A DNA stretch of 64,000 nt from Chitinophaga filiformis (GTDB taxonomy: Bacteria > Bacteroidota > Bacteroidia > Chitinophagales > Chitinophagaceae): the NCBI RefSeq assembly GCF_021646545.1, contig NZ_JAKIRP010000013.1, positions 184,110 to 248,109 of the forward strand, in the 5' to 3' direction. Below are positions 27,706 through 37,178 of the stretch, piece by piece (the first letter of the stretch is position 1; each line of letters starts with the position of its first letter). The position numbers and the translations under genes were made by a program. The notes beneath the pieces were generated by a model that was not told where the DNA came from, searched no databases, and saw only the letters and a list, made by a program, of their open reading frames with translations.

Positions 27706-30700
27706 TCAAAATTCGTAAACTTTTTGTGTCCCTTCTGGAATGCGATAGTAAGGATTTTCAGTAATCGGATATTTTGACTTATCTTCTCCTGCATTAGCAT
27801 CTTGCCTGTCCGAAATGTCCAATTTACCATTTGCACCGTTTACAGTTTGCCTATAAAAAGAGGTAATGAAAAACTGCTTAGCACCAAGAAGCTGAAGTGT
27901 GTTCATCGTGGAATGGCTTACAAGTTCTTCATCTGCTTTGTCTCCTCTCCCACTATGCCATCGGTATTGGTCGGCAAAAGTATACTTGATATCTCCGGCA
28001 ACAGTGTATCCTCCTTTTCCATCAACACTAATATAAAACGCGCCAACACCGGTTACAGTAAATGATCCAAAAGCACTACCGAAATCACTTGCCCATGCGC
28101 CAGCCTGAAGATAGTCTCTTCGCGATTGAATTGTATAATCGAAGTCTGCCTTTTTCGTAAGATCCAAGGTCCCAATACACGATTCAAGCTCTGCGATAAT
28201 ATTCTGCCTAACACTACGATTTGTCGTTTCAAATGCAACATTGGAAGCACTATGAAGTGATTCATAACTATAAACATCATATCCTCCTTTCCCTTCAAGA
28301 TATCGAAGTAAATTCCTACTTGACAAGGGTCTGCCTCCTAATTCAAAAACTTTGGCGTATCCAAACGCGTAATTTATTGCACCGTTAACATCAGATGGAT
28401 TAATTTTCGATTTAGCTATAATTTCGGCTTGCATTTTCTTTATTCTTGGAATTGATTTCAAATAGTATGAATCAGGCTCCTTTTTTTCACCTCCATCAAG
28501 ATCGATGAAATTAATAGGATCATTCTCTGAAAAAGCGTAAACGCTATTCCACGGATAATTCTTCGTCAACGGATCCACACTCAAGAACTTGCCCAACCTC
28601 GGATCATACATCCTCATCCCATAATCCTGCTGCCCCCCCTCTCCCTTCACCTCATTATCATTCTCCTTCCCATTAAACCCATACCTATACGCATTTCCCA
28701 GCGCATAACTCCTCCCCGGCTGCAACATCCCAAACGGATAATAATCCTGCGCATTGCTTACTTCCGCCGTGTAATAATCCACCTGACCGTTGTTATCCGC
28801 ATCAACCGCCAACTTCTTATCAGTAACAGTAGCCAGTACATTTCCGAGATGATTAGTCAGCTCATAGCGTTTGAGACCTTGCTGTGACCAGAGGCTCGTA
28901 CTATTAGGACTTGCCAGATTCATATCAGGCATCCACAAACCTAAGCGACTACTGCCATACAAAGCCTGCTCCTTCCAGTAGATCTGGGCATCGTTATTCT
29001 TATTGCCATAGGCAGCCAGCATATTACCCTGGGCGTCTCGTACATACCAGGTCTTTTGCAACTGTGTGCTATTCCTGTATTCTTTGTATACACGATTACC
29101 TGAGGCATCATACTTATATTCCAAAGAACTCCCATCGGCCTTGCTGATCTTCCTGATCTTTCCATACACCGTCCACGTAATGTTATCGATCTGCTCCTTT
29201 TGATCCCTTGTCAGGTTACCAATGTTGTCATAAATATAATTATTATTCGGCTGCTCGTCTATGTCTGTCGCATAATTACTGGCTGATGTTGCATCCTTTA
29301 CAAAACTGAGACGGTTGTTCAACAGATTACCCAGTGCATCGCGGTTGTAGTTATATCGTAGGGCATCCATGGCAGGTGTGGTTGCCGTACCATTCCTATC
29401 ATACTGTAGTATATTCCCATTACCATCATAAGTAACGTCTTCTTTATAAGCTTGTGTCGCCTGCGCCATTCCCCACGTAGCAGCTCCAACAGTAAGATTA
29501 TGCTGGTTCATATGCACCAGCCGGTTCAACTGGTCATATTTGTAACTATAACCCACCGGTGCTCCTGCGTTAATCTTACTAAGACTCAGCGTAGTATGCC
29601 CTATATTTCCATTATACAGCTGCTGACCGGTAGCATCATTCGCCTGCGACTGCCATTTCAGTGGGAAAGCCGTTGTATTACTACCTATCGGCGTATAATC
29701 ATTATTAAAATAATCCAGCGTAAATGCTATCGCATCCCTTCCAACAGGGAAGGTGGGAGACCCGGTATTACCATCTTTTCCTATTTCCGATCCGGGCTGT
29801 AAATAGTGCCCATTCACTCCCTTCAGCCAACCCTGCAAGGTATACGAGTAGTCAATGCCCTGTACCGTATTACTACCTAACTCCATACGTGACAAAGGCC
29901 CGTGGAGGTAATACTGATAATAAGCATCCGTCAGCGGATTCTCAATCTCCCAACCATTGGCGGATACCGTTTTGATCCCGCTCATGGCCTTTACCAGCCG
30001 GTTCTCTGCATCATAAGCATATCCATATAAGAACTGGTCAGCGGCACCGGATTGGTATTTCACCTTATTCACTTTACCACTTGCCAGGTCAAACTGGTAA
30101 TCTATCTTTTTAGTGCCTAATCCCTCGAGCTGCTGCCACAATGTTTTCACGTTGCCCAGCAAGTCATAACTATAGTAAGTGGCCTGGGATGGCGCAGCGG
30201 CCGGAGTTTCTTTGTAGTAAGCAGCGGACACCCTTTTACGCAGGTTCTCCTGTGGAAACAGCGCCGTACCACCTTCAGGATAAGTCACGTCATACAGCGT
30301 CTGAGTGATCTGCACATTGCTTCCGTTAAGCAGGAAGTTGTTGACGTTTGGCGTCTCCAGGAATCCTGGAGCTGGTAATGCTGTAACACCACTCTTCTCT
30401 CCAACCTCTATGATCCTGTTTTGTCCGTCGTATTTAGTGTAACTGTATCTGCCCGCAGCTCCGCCATTCGCCGGACTTAGCTGCTCAGCGTTCTGCGAAG
30501 CAAAAACACGGCCCAGGCGGTCGTACCAGAAACGGCTTTTACCTGCATCCGGCGTTTCCTGTTGCACTACCTGATTGAGTGATGTATACGCATAACTGGT
30601 CGCCATTCTATGACGGGGGAATATCAGCGGTTCCTGTTTTTCAATACCATCTGTTCCCTGTCCCGGATTACCCGGATCTACTGCTGGCAAATTAAATCGT

Positions 30701-33700
30701 CCCCACTCCCGCAGACTGCCCTGTAACCCTGCATAGTACGCCGGGCTTATTCCCATACATATCTCTTTCGCGTTAGCGGTTATTTCATTTGCAGTCATGA
30801 GGCGATTGTACAGGCGCATATGTTTTAATACTGCCAGTTCCTCCGGCACCTGTGCGTTAGTATTGATCACCTCTACCTGCCATTTACAGGAACCCGCGGG
30901 GGCGTTACTGGCTGCAGGACATTTGACGCCATTTACATAAATATCTATCGCTTTTGCATCCAGCTTACTGCCTTGCAATACAACGTGCGTCCAGGGCTTT
31001 AACGGCAGCAGACCATTAATATCCGCCGCTGCATGATTGGACGTACGGAATCCCAATACGCCCGGCGCTATCTGCTGCAAGGTGTAAATATCAGCATGTA
31101 CATAGCGGCCGTCTATACAAACCTGGAAAAGATACTGCTGTCCGCCGGAAGTCATCATCACCTGCTGGGTCGGACTGGATGGATTGTACAACCACATCTC
31201 AACAGCCTGATTAGACTGGCTCAATGTCGTGGTAAGATCCTGTAATGCGGTTTGTTTATCTGTATTGGCAGCTGGTCCGTTATAGGTACACTCCATATTC
31301 GGCAACTCCCGCGCTCTTTCAACAGTTTCAACACTCGCGGCATCCAGTAATACAACACCTTCAGGTGGTATTGTTCTTAACAGGTTGCCAGCCTGGTCAT
31401 AGTAATACAGGGTATAGTGGTACAACTGCTGATCAGCGCCCAGGGTAACTTTGGCCTTATTGGCTGCACAGTAAGAAACATAATCCCGGCGGAACTCCTG
31501 CTTCACCAGTTCAATGTATTCATCATACCGACGCCGGCCAGAGGCAATAGCTCCATCTACCATATCCATCATACAACTATAAGGATCTACCGGACTGGTA
31601 CTATAAACAGGCTGATTACACAAGGACTGCTTCCCTGAAGGATTCAGTTGTAACTGATCATAGTAGTCTTTGTATGTGCCGAAAGACAATGTAAATCCCC
31701 AACGCTGATTCAGATAATTCGTTACAATACGTTCATAGTTGGTATGTGCAGGATCAAGTGTGCCTGCTCCTGTCTGAGCCTTATTCCAGCCACTGGCAAA
31801 TTCTTCCGGAGAAATACAACCCGGATTGTTGGGATCCAGGAATATCGGCAAAGGCATCTCCTTCTCCAGCAGAAAACGGCAGTTGGTACAGCTTTTCTCC
31901 AGCATCGTCAGCTCCGCTTCCGTAAGCTTCATGGCTGTTCCATAAGTACTTACCAGATAGAGGTAAAATGACAAACCCGGACGGTTTCTCACATGTTCAC
32001 GCTTTAATGCTGTTAGCCTGTCGCATAGCGCAACATTTGTAGTCTGCAGGAACTGATCCGCCGTTTGCGCCTTAATATTGTAAGGATATGGCGCGTCCGG
32101 CAACCATGGATTACAGTCCATTGTATAACTACTGATACCCAGTACACCACGCAGCACATCTGCAAAAGACCTGTATCCTTCCACCGTGGCTCTATCCGGA
32201 GGAGTAGTGCTAGCGCCCATCGGGTGAGACTGATCGCCTGCCAATGTACATACCGAAATAAGCCCCTGCCGGAGTAATGCCTTTTTGTTCTCATAATCAG
32301 TATAACCTCTCAGACAGGTCTCCAACTGTTCCAGCCATGCATCTGCCGTTGCGGAACAGGACGTAAATATCTGTTGATTCAAGAGTTGCTGTCCGTCCGC
32401 TGATGCCGTTGTCGGATCCTGAGGAGTGAACGTACCCTGCGTAGTTGTTGTAAAGCGGGGTGTTTTCGCTGCTAAACCAGGCGGACATACCGGGTCTTCG
32501 GGAGGTGTGGTTACATTCGGACACCAGGCATGCAGCAGGTTATACGCTGCAAGCGCCATGTCATTGTCTGTAGAAGAGCCATGAGGAACGGTAAAAGAAG
32601 TACTCAGATAATCTTTCGTAAATCCATAATCCCGCTGATAAGCATAACCATCAATAAACTCAACAAAGGCGTTAACCATTACCGTAACTCCATCAGGAAT
32701 CGGCTTCGTTGCAGAAGCAATATATTCTATTTTAAAGTTGTAATCGGATCCGGTACGGCCCTCATGGGTCATCCGAAAATCCCAAAGAGAGATATTGTCA
32801 CAGAATTCATCCGCAGCACCCATTGTCTGCACACCACCACTGGTTCCTGCAGACGTACCGAAAATTGGCGATGGGCCATGCATACATTCTGTCTTCAAGA
32901 CTTTTACAGTACTGACATCAATGGATGCATCAATACAAATTAACTCAGACATTGTACCTCCGCGCAAAGTGACACTTTCCACTTTAACTTTGTCGCTGTA
33001 TTCCTTCGGATAGTAAAGCGTTACTTTTAACCAGTCGTAAGACGTATTGCCATACGGCAGCCCGCCATACTCAATCTTTACAGACTGAAGACCATCACCG
33101 CAACTGGCAGTTGCGTCACGGCTTATAACGAAGCGATCTATTGACGGACACCCACTTGCGGAGGGGCTATAATCCACTCCTACTTTACAAGCATCTTTAC
33201 AGGCTCCGTTCTTTCTGGCCAGTTGGTAATACTTATCCTTTAATTCAAAATACAGCTGTTTATACAGCTCCCACTCCTTGTTCTGAATACGGCAGGAAGA
33301 AACCGGCTGACAGTTATTCCAGGGATCATCTGTTACCGCATGTACACTATTCGTATTATCAACGCAATAGATGGAATAATCTACATACTGCGTGATGCTC
33401 TTGGGCTTAGCCCTTGTATCTGTCAATTTCAGCACACGGGTAGAGTAACTCTCCAGGTCCTGCTTAAATTCCTGCAGAAAAGGGAACCCGGGCGCGCCAC
33501 TGGCAAAAAAGGGATCCGCTGTTAACAACCATACAGGAAATTCAATGTCATAACGAAGATCTACCCGTATAGTAGGAATGTCTGCCACTGTAGTTACAAA
33601 ATTGCGGACCTTCTCATCCCATTGTACATACGTAGCGTTATTACGGCAAAAGTCAAGTGCGCATTTTTCCGGATGATACTGCAGGAATTTTTCCGCCCAT

Positions 33701-36375
33701 TCCTCATGCCAGTATTGTACCAGCATGGACAGAGAAAAATAATCCGCATGAGGGGATATCTCCGTTCCATCAGCCAGGGTAAACCTGGTGGATTCATAAT
33801 CAGCCATGCCCGGCGAAGCAACCGGGAATGCATCCCGCCAGTGCAGGTAGAGTACGTTAAGGTCTTTCTCCAATGGTTCACCTGCGGCGTTGAACAATGC
33901 ATACTGTCCTCCCGGGCTCACATCCTGCTTCATTTGCCGCTCATAGTAATCGCAGGGAGAGGCAAAACAGGACGCCTGTAATGCCTGACACTGGGCCAGT
34001 AACGTTGAATATAAGCCGGCAGCCCAATCAGGAAAAGCATTGTTCATCTGATAGGGATCTACACCATTCTTTGACAGCCTTTCTGTTAGCCGGCTGATAA
34101 AATAGTCCCTGCTACCCAGCGACTGCCGGCAGGTCTGGCATTCGCCAAAACAACCCGAGAAATCGGAGCGCTTCAGTTCTTCCAGTATAAAACTGAATTG
34201 CGTGCGCAGATTAGTATTACGCGCTACATAATCTTCCGTATATCGTGTAATGGCATCCGGATCCAGGGCCAGCTCAAATGTGATGTAATAAGCTCCTATA
34301 CGCTCAAAATTCACGTCAAAACTCTGCTGCTGCAAACCACCTGCGTTACAGTCCGACGCTGCAGCGCCTATCATCACCGGCGCCGTAGTAGCATACACCT
34401 GTTTTTTACAATCATCAAAGATGGTAATGCGTAATGCATAGTAACAGTTACTGCAGATGGTAACACCATTCTCTTCATAACGTTTCACCAGCTTTTCCAC
34501 CTGGTAACCTACAGTGGCAGCACCTACCAGTGGCGCCATATAAGTTGTAGTGCCTGTAAGCTTTAACGCTGATCTGTCGAAAACAAATTCGTCCGGCTGT
34601 ATTATGGTGAAAGTTTCCTTTTTCACGGCAGGAAGACTGGGAAGGGCTTCCACCGCAGCAGGCGACTGACCCGCCAGGGCAGTAGCCACTGTTTTTCCAC
34701 TGCTATTCTGATAAGTGATACTTGCCTGCCGGTTAGGATCCACTACCATCGTTTTCAGATAATGTGAGGCATCCCCTGCATCATTACCAAAAATGCGGTC
34801 CAACTCCCATTGATACGGACGACCGTAGTAATAACGTGTAGACCTGTCGGCCGTTGCATCAGCATCTGGCTGCAAAGCACTGCCTACACCACCCTGCAAA
34901 CGTACCCGGCCTGTATTATCAGGGGTATAGTAGGTTACACTGAAGGGATAACCGCCTGCGTCAGGGATGTACGCATTGGCCGGCCGCTCGGCCATAAATG
35001 GATTAGCAGCCGAATAATAGGCAGCCGCTCCCGTTGTGGACAGCATCGGCTGCGGCTTCTCAATACAACTGCTGGCGCCCGCATTATATACCTGCTGACG
35101 CGTGTAAATAGCATTGCCGGTAGCCGTATTGATATTCCCATAGTATTTGAGAATATTACTGCTGACAGGAGCCGGTAATACATTCGCGATTACACGGCCT
35201 ACTTCATCCTGTACATTCTGCTGAACGATGGCCTTATTATCCGAATTGTTGACCGTAACCGTCTGGCGGTTTCTAAGGGAGCCGTCAAAATAACTGACAA
35301 CCTCTTTCTTTTTCCCCTCTTCTGCATATGTAGCGCTATACTGCCAGTTTAATCCGGCCTGATGCCAGGTGTTATTCAGTGTGATCACTCCCAGCTGTGT
35401 TTGCCCCTCATCCTGTATCTGGTAGCTCCAGGCAGATTCTGTTCTGAATCCATCCGTTGTTTCATAATGCACATCACGTAGTCTTATCAGCAGATATTTA
35501 CTGTTATGTACCAGTGAAATACTGTAAGATTCCTGGGGAATAGTAACACGGGTTGAATTGTTACGGAACATACCCTCTATAACAGCCACCGTTGGCTGTC
35601 CACTAGCCAGGGCCTGAGTTATCACTTGTCCGTTAGCTGACGTTTCATCTATGAATGTCCATTCAAGATCGTACTCTTCTGCACCTGTCACCTTGTCCCA
35701 GGTAATATCCACCTGGTTCGTGGTCTGCGCAATACCCCGGGCCTGCATGCCACCCGCTGCAATGTCTTCCGCATGCTCACTCACCTGCATCACCGGCTCC
35801 TTTCTTTCGCTGGCTGTTAAATACCTGCGGTCCACAATGACCTGAGCCGTCAAAGTAAAATATGGGGGCAATGAACTGCCGTATTCAGCACATTGAATAT
35901 CGCTTACAGTGATCCTGTAGCGATGTGCGTTCTTAAAATCATATACAGCCCTGGACTGGTACACACTGCCGGCTGAACTATCATAATTGACTTTCAGTTT
36001 AACCGGGTCTATAACAATGGGATCCTGCTGGTCTGGCTGACTCCAGTATTCCACCTTCAGCGTGATCTCACAACTAAAGCTTTTGGTAAAAGCTAAAGTA
36101 GAATCCTGGAAAAGGCCGAAGGTAATAATATCAGCTACGCTCCTGTTGTCTATAGCAGCCCAGTCGTAGGAAGGGTTCTGGAATTTCTCATCTTTCACGA
36201 TCAGTACGTCCCCCTTTTTTATAGCTCCGCGAAGCTGATATTGGTAGGGCTCAACTGTTGACTGTGCACGGACACCCAGTGTCATGCAAAGCAGGAACAA
36301 AGTAGCAGCCAGGAGTTTGGGGACAGAACTTACAAGTTTACCAATCAATAACATGTAAAAAGGTATTAGGATCAA
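27706..36375 (-). CDS. Giant Rhs/YD-repeat polymorphic toxin with variable C-terminus
   Basis: This 2889-residue secreted protein has a signal peptide ending near residue 38 (LGVRAQ). A ~1700-residue N-terminal part includes an FN3-like unit (QVDITWDKVTGAEEYDLEW) and cysteine-rich segments. A concanavalin/LamG-like domain lies at about 1720-1840 (GLLPLKPWTHVVLQGSKLD). YD repeats run from about 1945 to 2560 (for example YSYKYDQLNRLVHMNQHN). The Rhs core ends with RMYDPRLGKFLSVDPLTKNY and NPINFIDLDG-type residues (here DPINFIDLDGG) near 2626. The last ~263 residues, after this boundary, are the variable toxin tip. It contains GDIKYTFADQYRWHSGRGDK and LQLLGAKQFFITSFYR, a pattern that recalls colicin-M-like lipid II-degrading domains, although the colicin M motif is not fully conserved. 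The tip coding region is visibly AT-richer than the core. Confidence 0.9.
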   Translation of the reverse strand: MILIPFYMLLIGKLVSSVPKLLAATLFLLCMTLGVRAQSTVEPYQYQLRGAIKKGDVLIVKDEKFQNPSYDWAAIDNRSVADIITFGLFQDSTLAFTKSFSCEITLKVEYWSQPDQQDPIVIDPVKLKVNYDSSAGSVYQSRAVYDFKNAHRYRITVSDIQCAEYGSSLPPYFTLTAQVIVDRRYLTASERKEPVMQVSEHAEDIAAGGMQARGIAQTTNQVDITWDKVTGAEEYDLEWTFIDETSANGQVITQALASGQPTVAVIEGMFRNNSTRVTIPQESYSISLVHNSKYLLIRLRDVHYETTDGFRTESAWSYQIQDEGQTQLGVITLNNTWHQAGLNWQYSATYAEEGKKKEVVSYFDGSLRNRQTVTVNNSDNKAIVQQNVQDEVGRVIANVLPAPVSSNILKYYGNINTATGNAIYTRQQVYNAGASSCIEKPQPMLSTTGAAAYYSAANPFMAERPANAYIPDAGGYPFSVTYYTPDNTGRVRLQGGVGSALQPDADATADRSTRYYYGRPYQWELDRIFGNDAGDASHYLKTMVVDPNRQASITYQNSSGKTVATALAGQSPAAVEALPSLPAVKKETFTIIQPDEFVFDRSALKLTGTTTYMAPLVGAATVGYQVEKLVKRYEENGVTICSNCYYALRITIFDDCKKQVYATTAPVMIGAAASDCNAGGLQQQSFDVNFERIGAYYITFELALDPDAITRYTEDYVARNTNLRTQFSFILEELKRSDFSGCFGECQTCRQSLGSRDYFISRLTERLSKNGVDPYQMNNAFPDWAAGLYSTLLAQCQALQASCFASPCDYYERQMKQDVSPGGQYALFNAAGEPLEKDLNVLYLHWRDAFPVASPGMADYESTRFTLADGTEISPHADYFSLSMLVQYWHEEWAEKFLQYHPEKCALDFCRNNATYVQWDEKVRNFVTTVADIPTIRVDLRYDIEFPVWLLTADPFFASGAPGFPFLQEFKQDLESYSTRVLKLTDTRAKPKSITQYVDYSIYCVDNTNSVHAVTDDPWNNCQPVSSCRIQNKEWELYKQLYFELKDKYYQLARKNGACKDACKVGVDYSPSASGCPSIDRFVISRDATASCGDGLQSVKIEYGGLPYGNTSYDWLKVTLYYPKEYSDKVKVESVTLRGGTMSELICIDASIDVSTVKVLKTECMHGPSPIFGTSAGTSGGVQTMGAADEFCDNISLWDFRMTHEGRTGSDYNFKIEYIASATKPIPDGVTVMVNAFVEFIDGYAYQRDYGFTKDYLSTSFTVPHGSSTDNDMALAAYNLLHAWCPNVTTPPEDPVCPPGLAAKTPRFTTTTQGTFTPQDPTTASADGQQLLNQQIFTSCSATADAWLEQLETCLRGYTDYENKKALLRQGLISVCTLAGDQSHPMGASTTPPDRATVEGYRSFADVLRGVLGISSYTMDCNPWLPDAPYPYNIKAQTADQFLQTTNVALCDRLTALKREHVRNRPGLSFYLYLVSTYGTAMKLTEAELTMLEKSCTNCRFLLEKEMPLPIFLDPNNPGCISPEEFASGWNKAQTGAGTLDPAHTNYERIVTNYLNQRWGFTLSFGTYKDYYDQLQLNPSGKQSLCNQPVYSTSPVDPYSCMMDMVDGAIASGRRRYDEYIELVKQEFRRDYVSYCAANKAKVTLGADQQLYHYTLYYYDQAGNLLRTIPPEGVVLLDAASVETVERARELPNMECTYNGPAANTDKQTALQDLTTTLSQSNQAVEMWLYNPSSPTQQVMMTSGGQQYLFQVCIDGRYVHADIYTLQQIAPGVLGFRTSNHAAADINGLLPLKPWTHVVLQGSKLDAKAIDIYVNGVKCPAASNAPAGSCKWQVEVINTNAQVPEELAVLKHMRLYNRLMTANEITANAKEICMGISPAYYAGLQGSLREWGRFNLPAVDPGNPGQGTDGIEKQEPLIFPRHRMATSYAYTSLNQVVQQETPDAGKSRFWYDRLGRVFASQNAEQLSPANGGAAGRYSYTKYDGQNRIIEVGEKSGVTALPAPGFLETPNVNNFLLNGSNVQITQTLYDVTYPEGGTALFPQENLRKRVSAAYYKETPAAAPSQATYYSYDLLGNVKTLWQQLEGLGTKKIDYQFDLASGKVNKVKYQSGAADQFLYGYAYDAENRLVKAMSGIKTVSANGWEIENPLTDAYYQYYLHGPLSRMELGSNTVQGIDYSYTLQGWLKGVNGHYLQPGSEIGKDGNTGSPTFPVGRDAIAFTLDYFNNDYTPIGSNTTAFPLKWQSQANDATGQQLYNGNIGHTTLSLSKINAGAPVGYSYKYDQLNRLVHMNQHNLTVGAATWGMAQATQAYKEDVTYDGNGNILQYDRNGTATTPAMDALRYNYNRDALGNLLNNRLSFVKDATSASNYATDIDEQPNNNYIYDNIGNLTRDQKEQIDNITWTVYGKIRKISKADGSSLEYKYDASGNRVYKEYRNSTQLQKTWYVRDAQGNMLAAYGNKNNDAQIYWKEQALYGSSRLGLWMPDMNLASPNSTSLWSQQGLKRYELTNHLGNVLATVTDKKLAVDADNNGQVDYYTAEVSNAQDYYPFGMLQPGRSYALGNAYRYGFNGKENDNEVKGEGGQQDYGMRMYDPRLGKFLSVDPLTKNYPWNSVYAFSENDPINFIDLDGGEKKEPDSYYLKSIPRIKKMQAEIIAKSKINPSDVNGAINYAFGYAKVFELGGRPLSSRNLLRYLEGKGGYDVYSYESLHSASNVAFETTNRSVRQNIIAELESCIGTLDLTKKADFDYTIQSRRDYLQAGAWASDFGSAFGSFTVTGVGAFYISVDGKGGYTVAGDIKYTFADQYRWHSGRGDKADEELVSHSTMNTLQLLGAKQFFITSFYRQTVNGANGKLDISDRQDANAGEDKSKYPITENPYYRIPEGTQKVYEF

Positions 36376-36383
36376 CGTTCTAA

Positions 36384-37157
36384 TCAGGGTACTAACAACT
36401 CATAATCAGTCAGCCTGGTAGCGGGCATCCACTGCCCGGCGCCTTGCTGCACATATTTATCTTTATTAAACAGGTCTCGGGGAACAAGTGTCTGCCAGCC
36501 TGTTATTTTCACCGTCACAATCTTATCTCTCTCAATATTCAGCGGATCATCAAGGTCAGTAAGCCGCATGCTTACTTCTCTTAATGACTGCTCCTCCTCC
36601 TGCCATGTAACGGTAAACTCCTTGCACGATATATGATTGGGGCGGAATAACCGTACGGTTTTGAAAGGGGGATTCCGGCTTACCTGCACATCATACCCCT
36701 CTTCTGCATACATCTTCAGCAAGGTATCAACAGGCAGGTGAAACGGCGCCTGCAGCTTTTTTGAAGGCAGTATAAATATCTTCTTCACCGCATTATTTAC
36801 AGTCAGATAGATATCCGGCAGGCTCAATATCTGATCATCTCCCAATGCATAGTAAATACTATCATACCGTCTGGCAAACTGGAAACCGGCATGTATATTA
36901 TTAGTAGTATCCGCAGGATCCTTTACAGATATACTTCCCGATACGTACAACAGTTTTAAACTATCCGAATGACTGTAAACTGCTGCCAGCTCACGCAGTG
37001 CTGCCTTCTCTTCTGCGGTGTATTCATGTACTGCATCCTTTGCAGGTTGTGTGGGCTGTTTTAGCAACCACTTCCTGTTGTTCGCCCAGGCGGCGAGCAA
37101 TATACCACCGGCCAAAAAGATGGCTGTTGCTATTATCAGAATACGATATCGTTGCAT
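36384..37157 (-). CDS. Membrane-anchored protein of unknown function in the Rhs operon
   Basis: This 257-residue protein has one N-terminal membrane helix (YRILIIATAIFLAGGILLAA) and a soluble domain facing the periplasm. The soluble part alternates strands and short helices (LKLLYVSGSISVKD, RYDSIYYALGDDQILSLPDI, FILPSKKLQAPFHLPVDTLL), which faintly recalls LolA/LolB-like lipoprotein-carrier folds, but no family could be assigned. It lies 8 bp before the 2889-residue Rhs gene and 21 bp after the 2238-residue one, so it belongs to the operon. It is a candidate for chaperoning or handling the Rhs proteins in the envelope. Confidence 0.75.
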   Translation of the reverse strand: MQRYRILIIATAIFLAGGILLAAWANNRKWLLKQPTQPAKDAVHEYTAEEKAALRELAAVYSHSDSLKLLYVSGSISVKDPADTTNNIHAGFQFARRYDSIYYALGDDQILSLPDIYLTVNNAVKKIFILPSKKLQAPFHLPVDTLLKMYAEEGYDVQVSRNPPFKTVRLFRPNHISCKEFTVTWQEEEQSLREVSMRLTDLDDPLNIERDKIVTVKITGWQTLVPRDLFNKDKYVQQGAGQWMPATRLTDYELLVP

Positions 37158-37178
37158 TTTAATACTCTTTTTAATTGG

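Noticed and set aside
29452..35845. Many plus-strand frames opposite the Rhs genes
   Set aside because: They are antisense shadows of a long, repeat-rich coding sequence with clear Rhs features.
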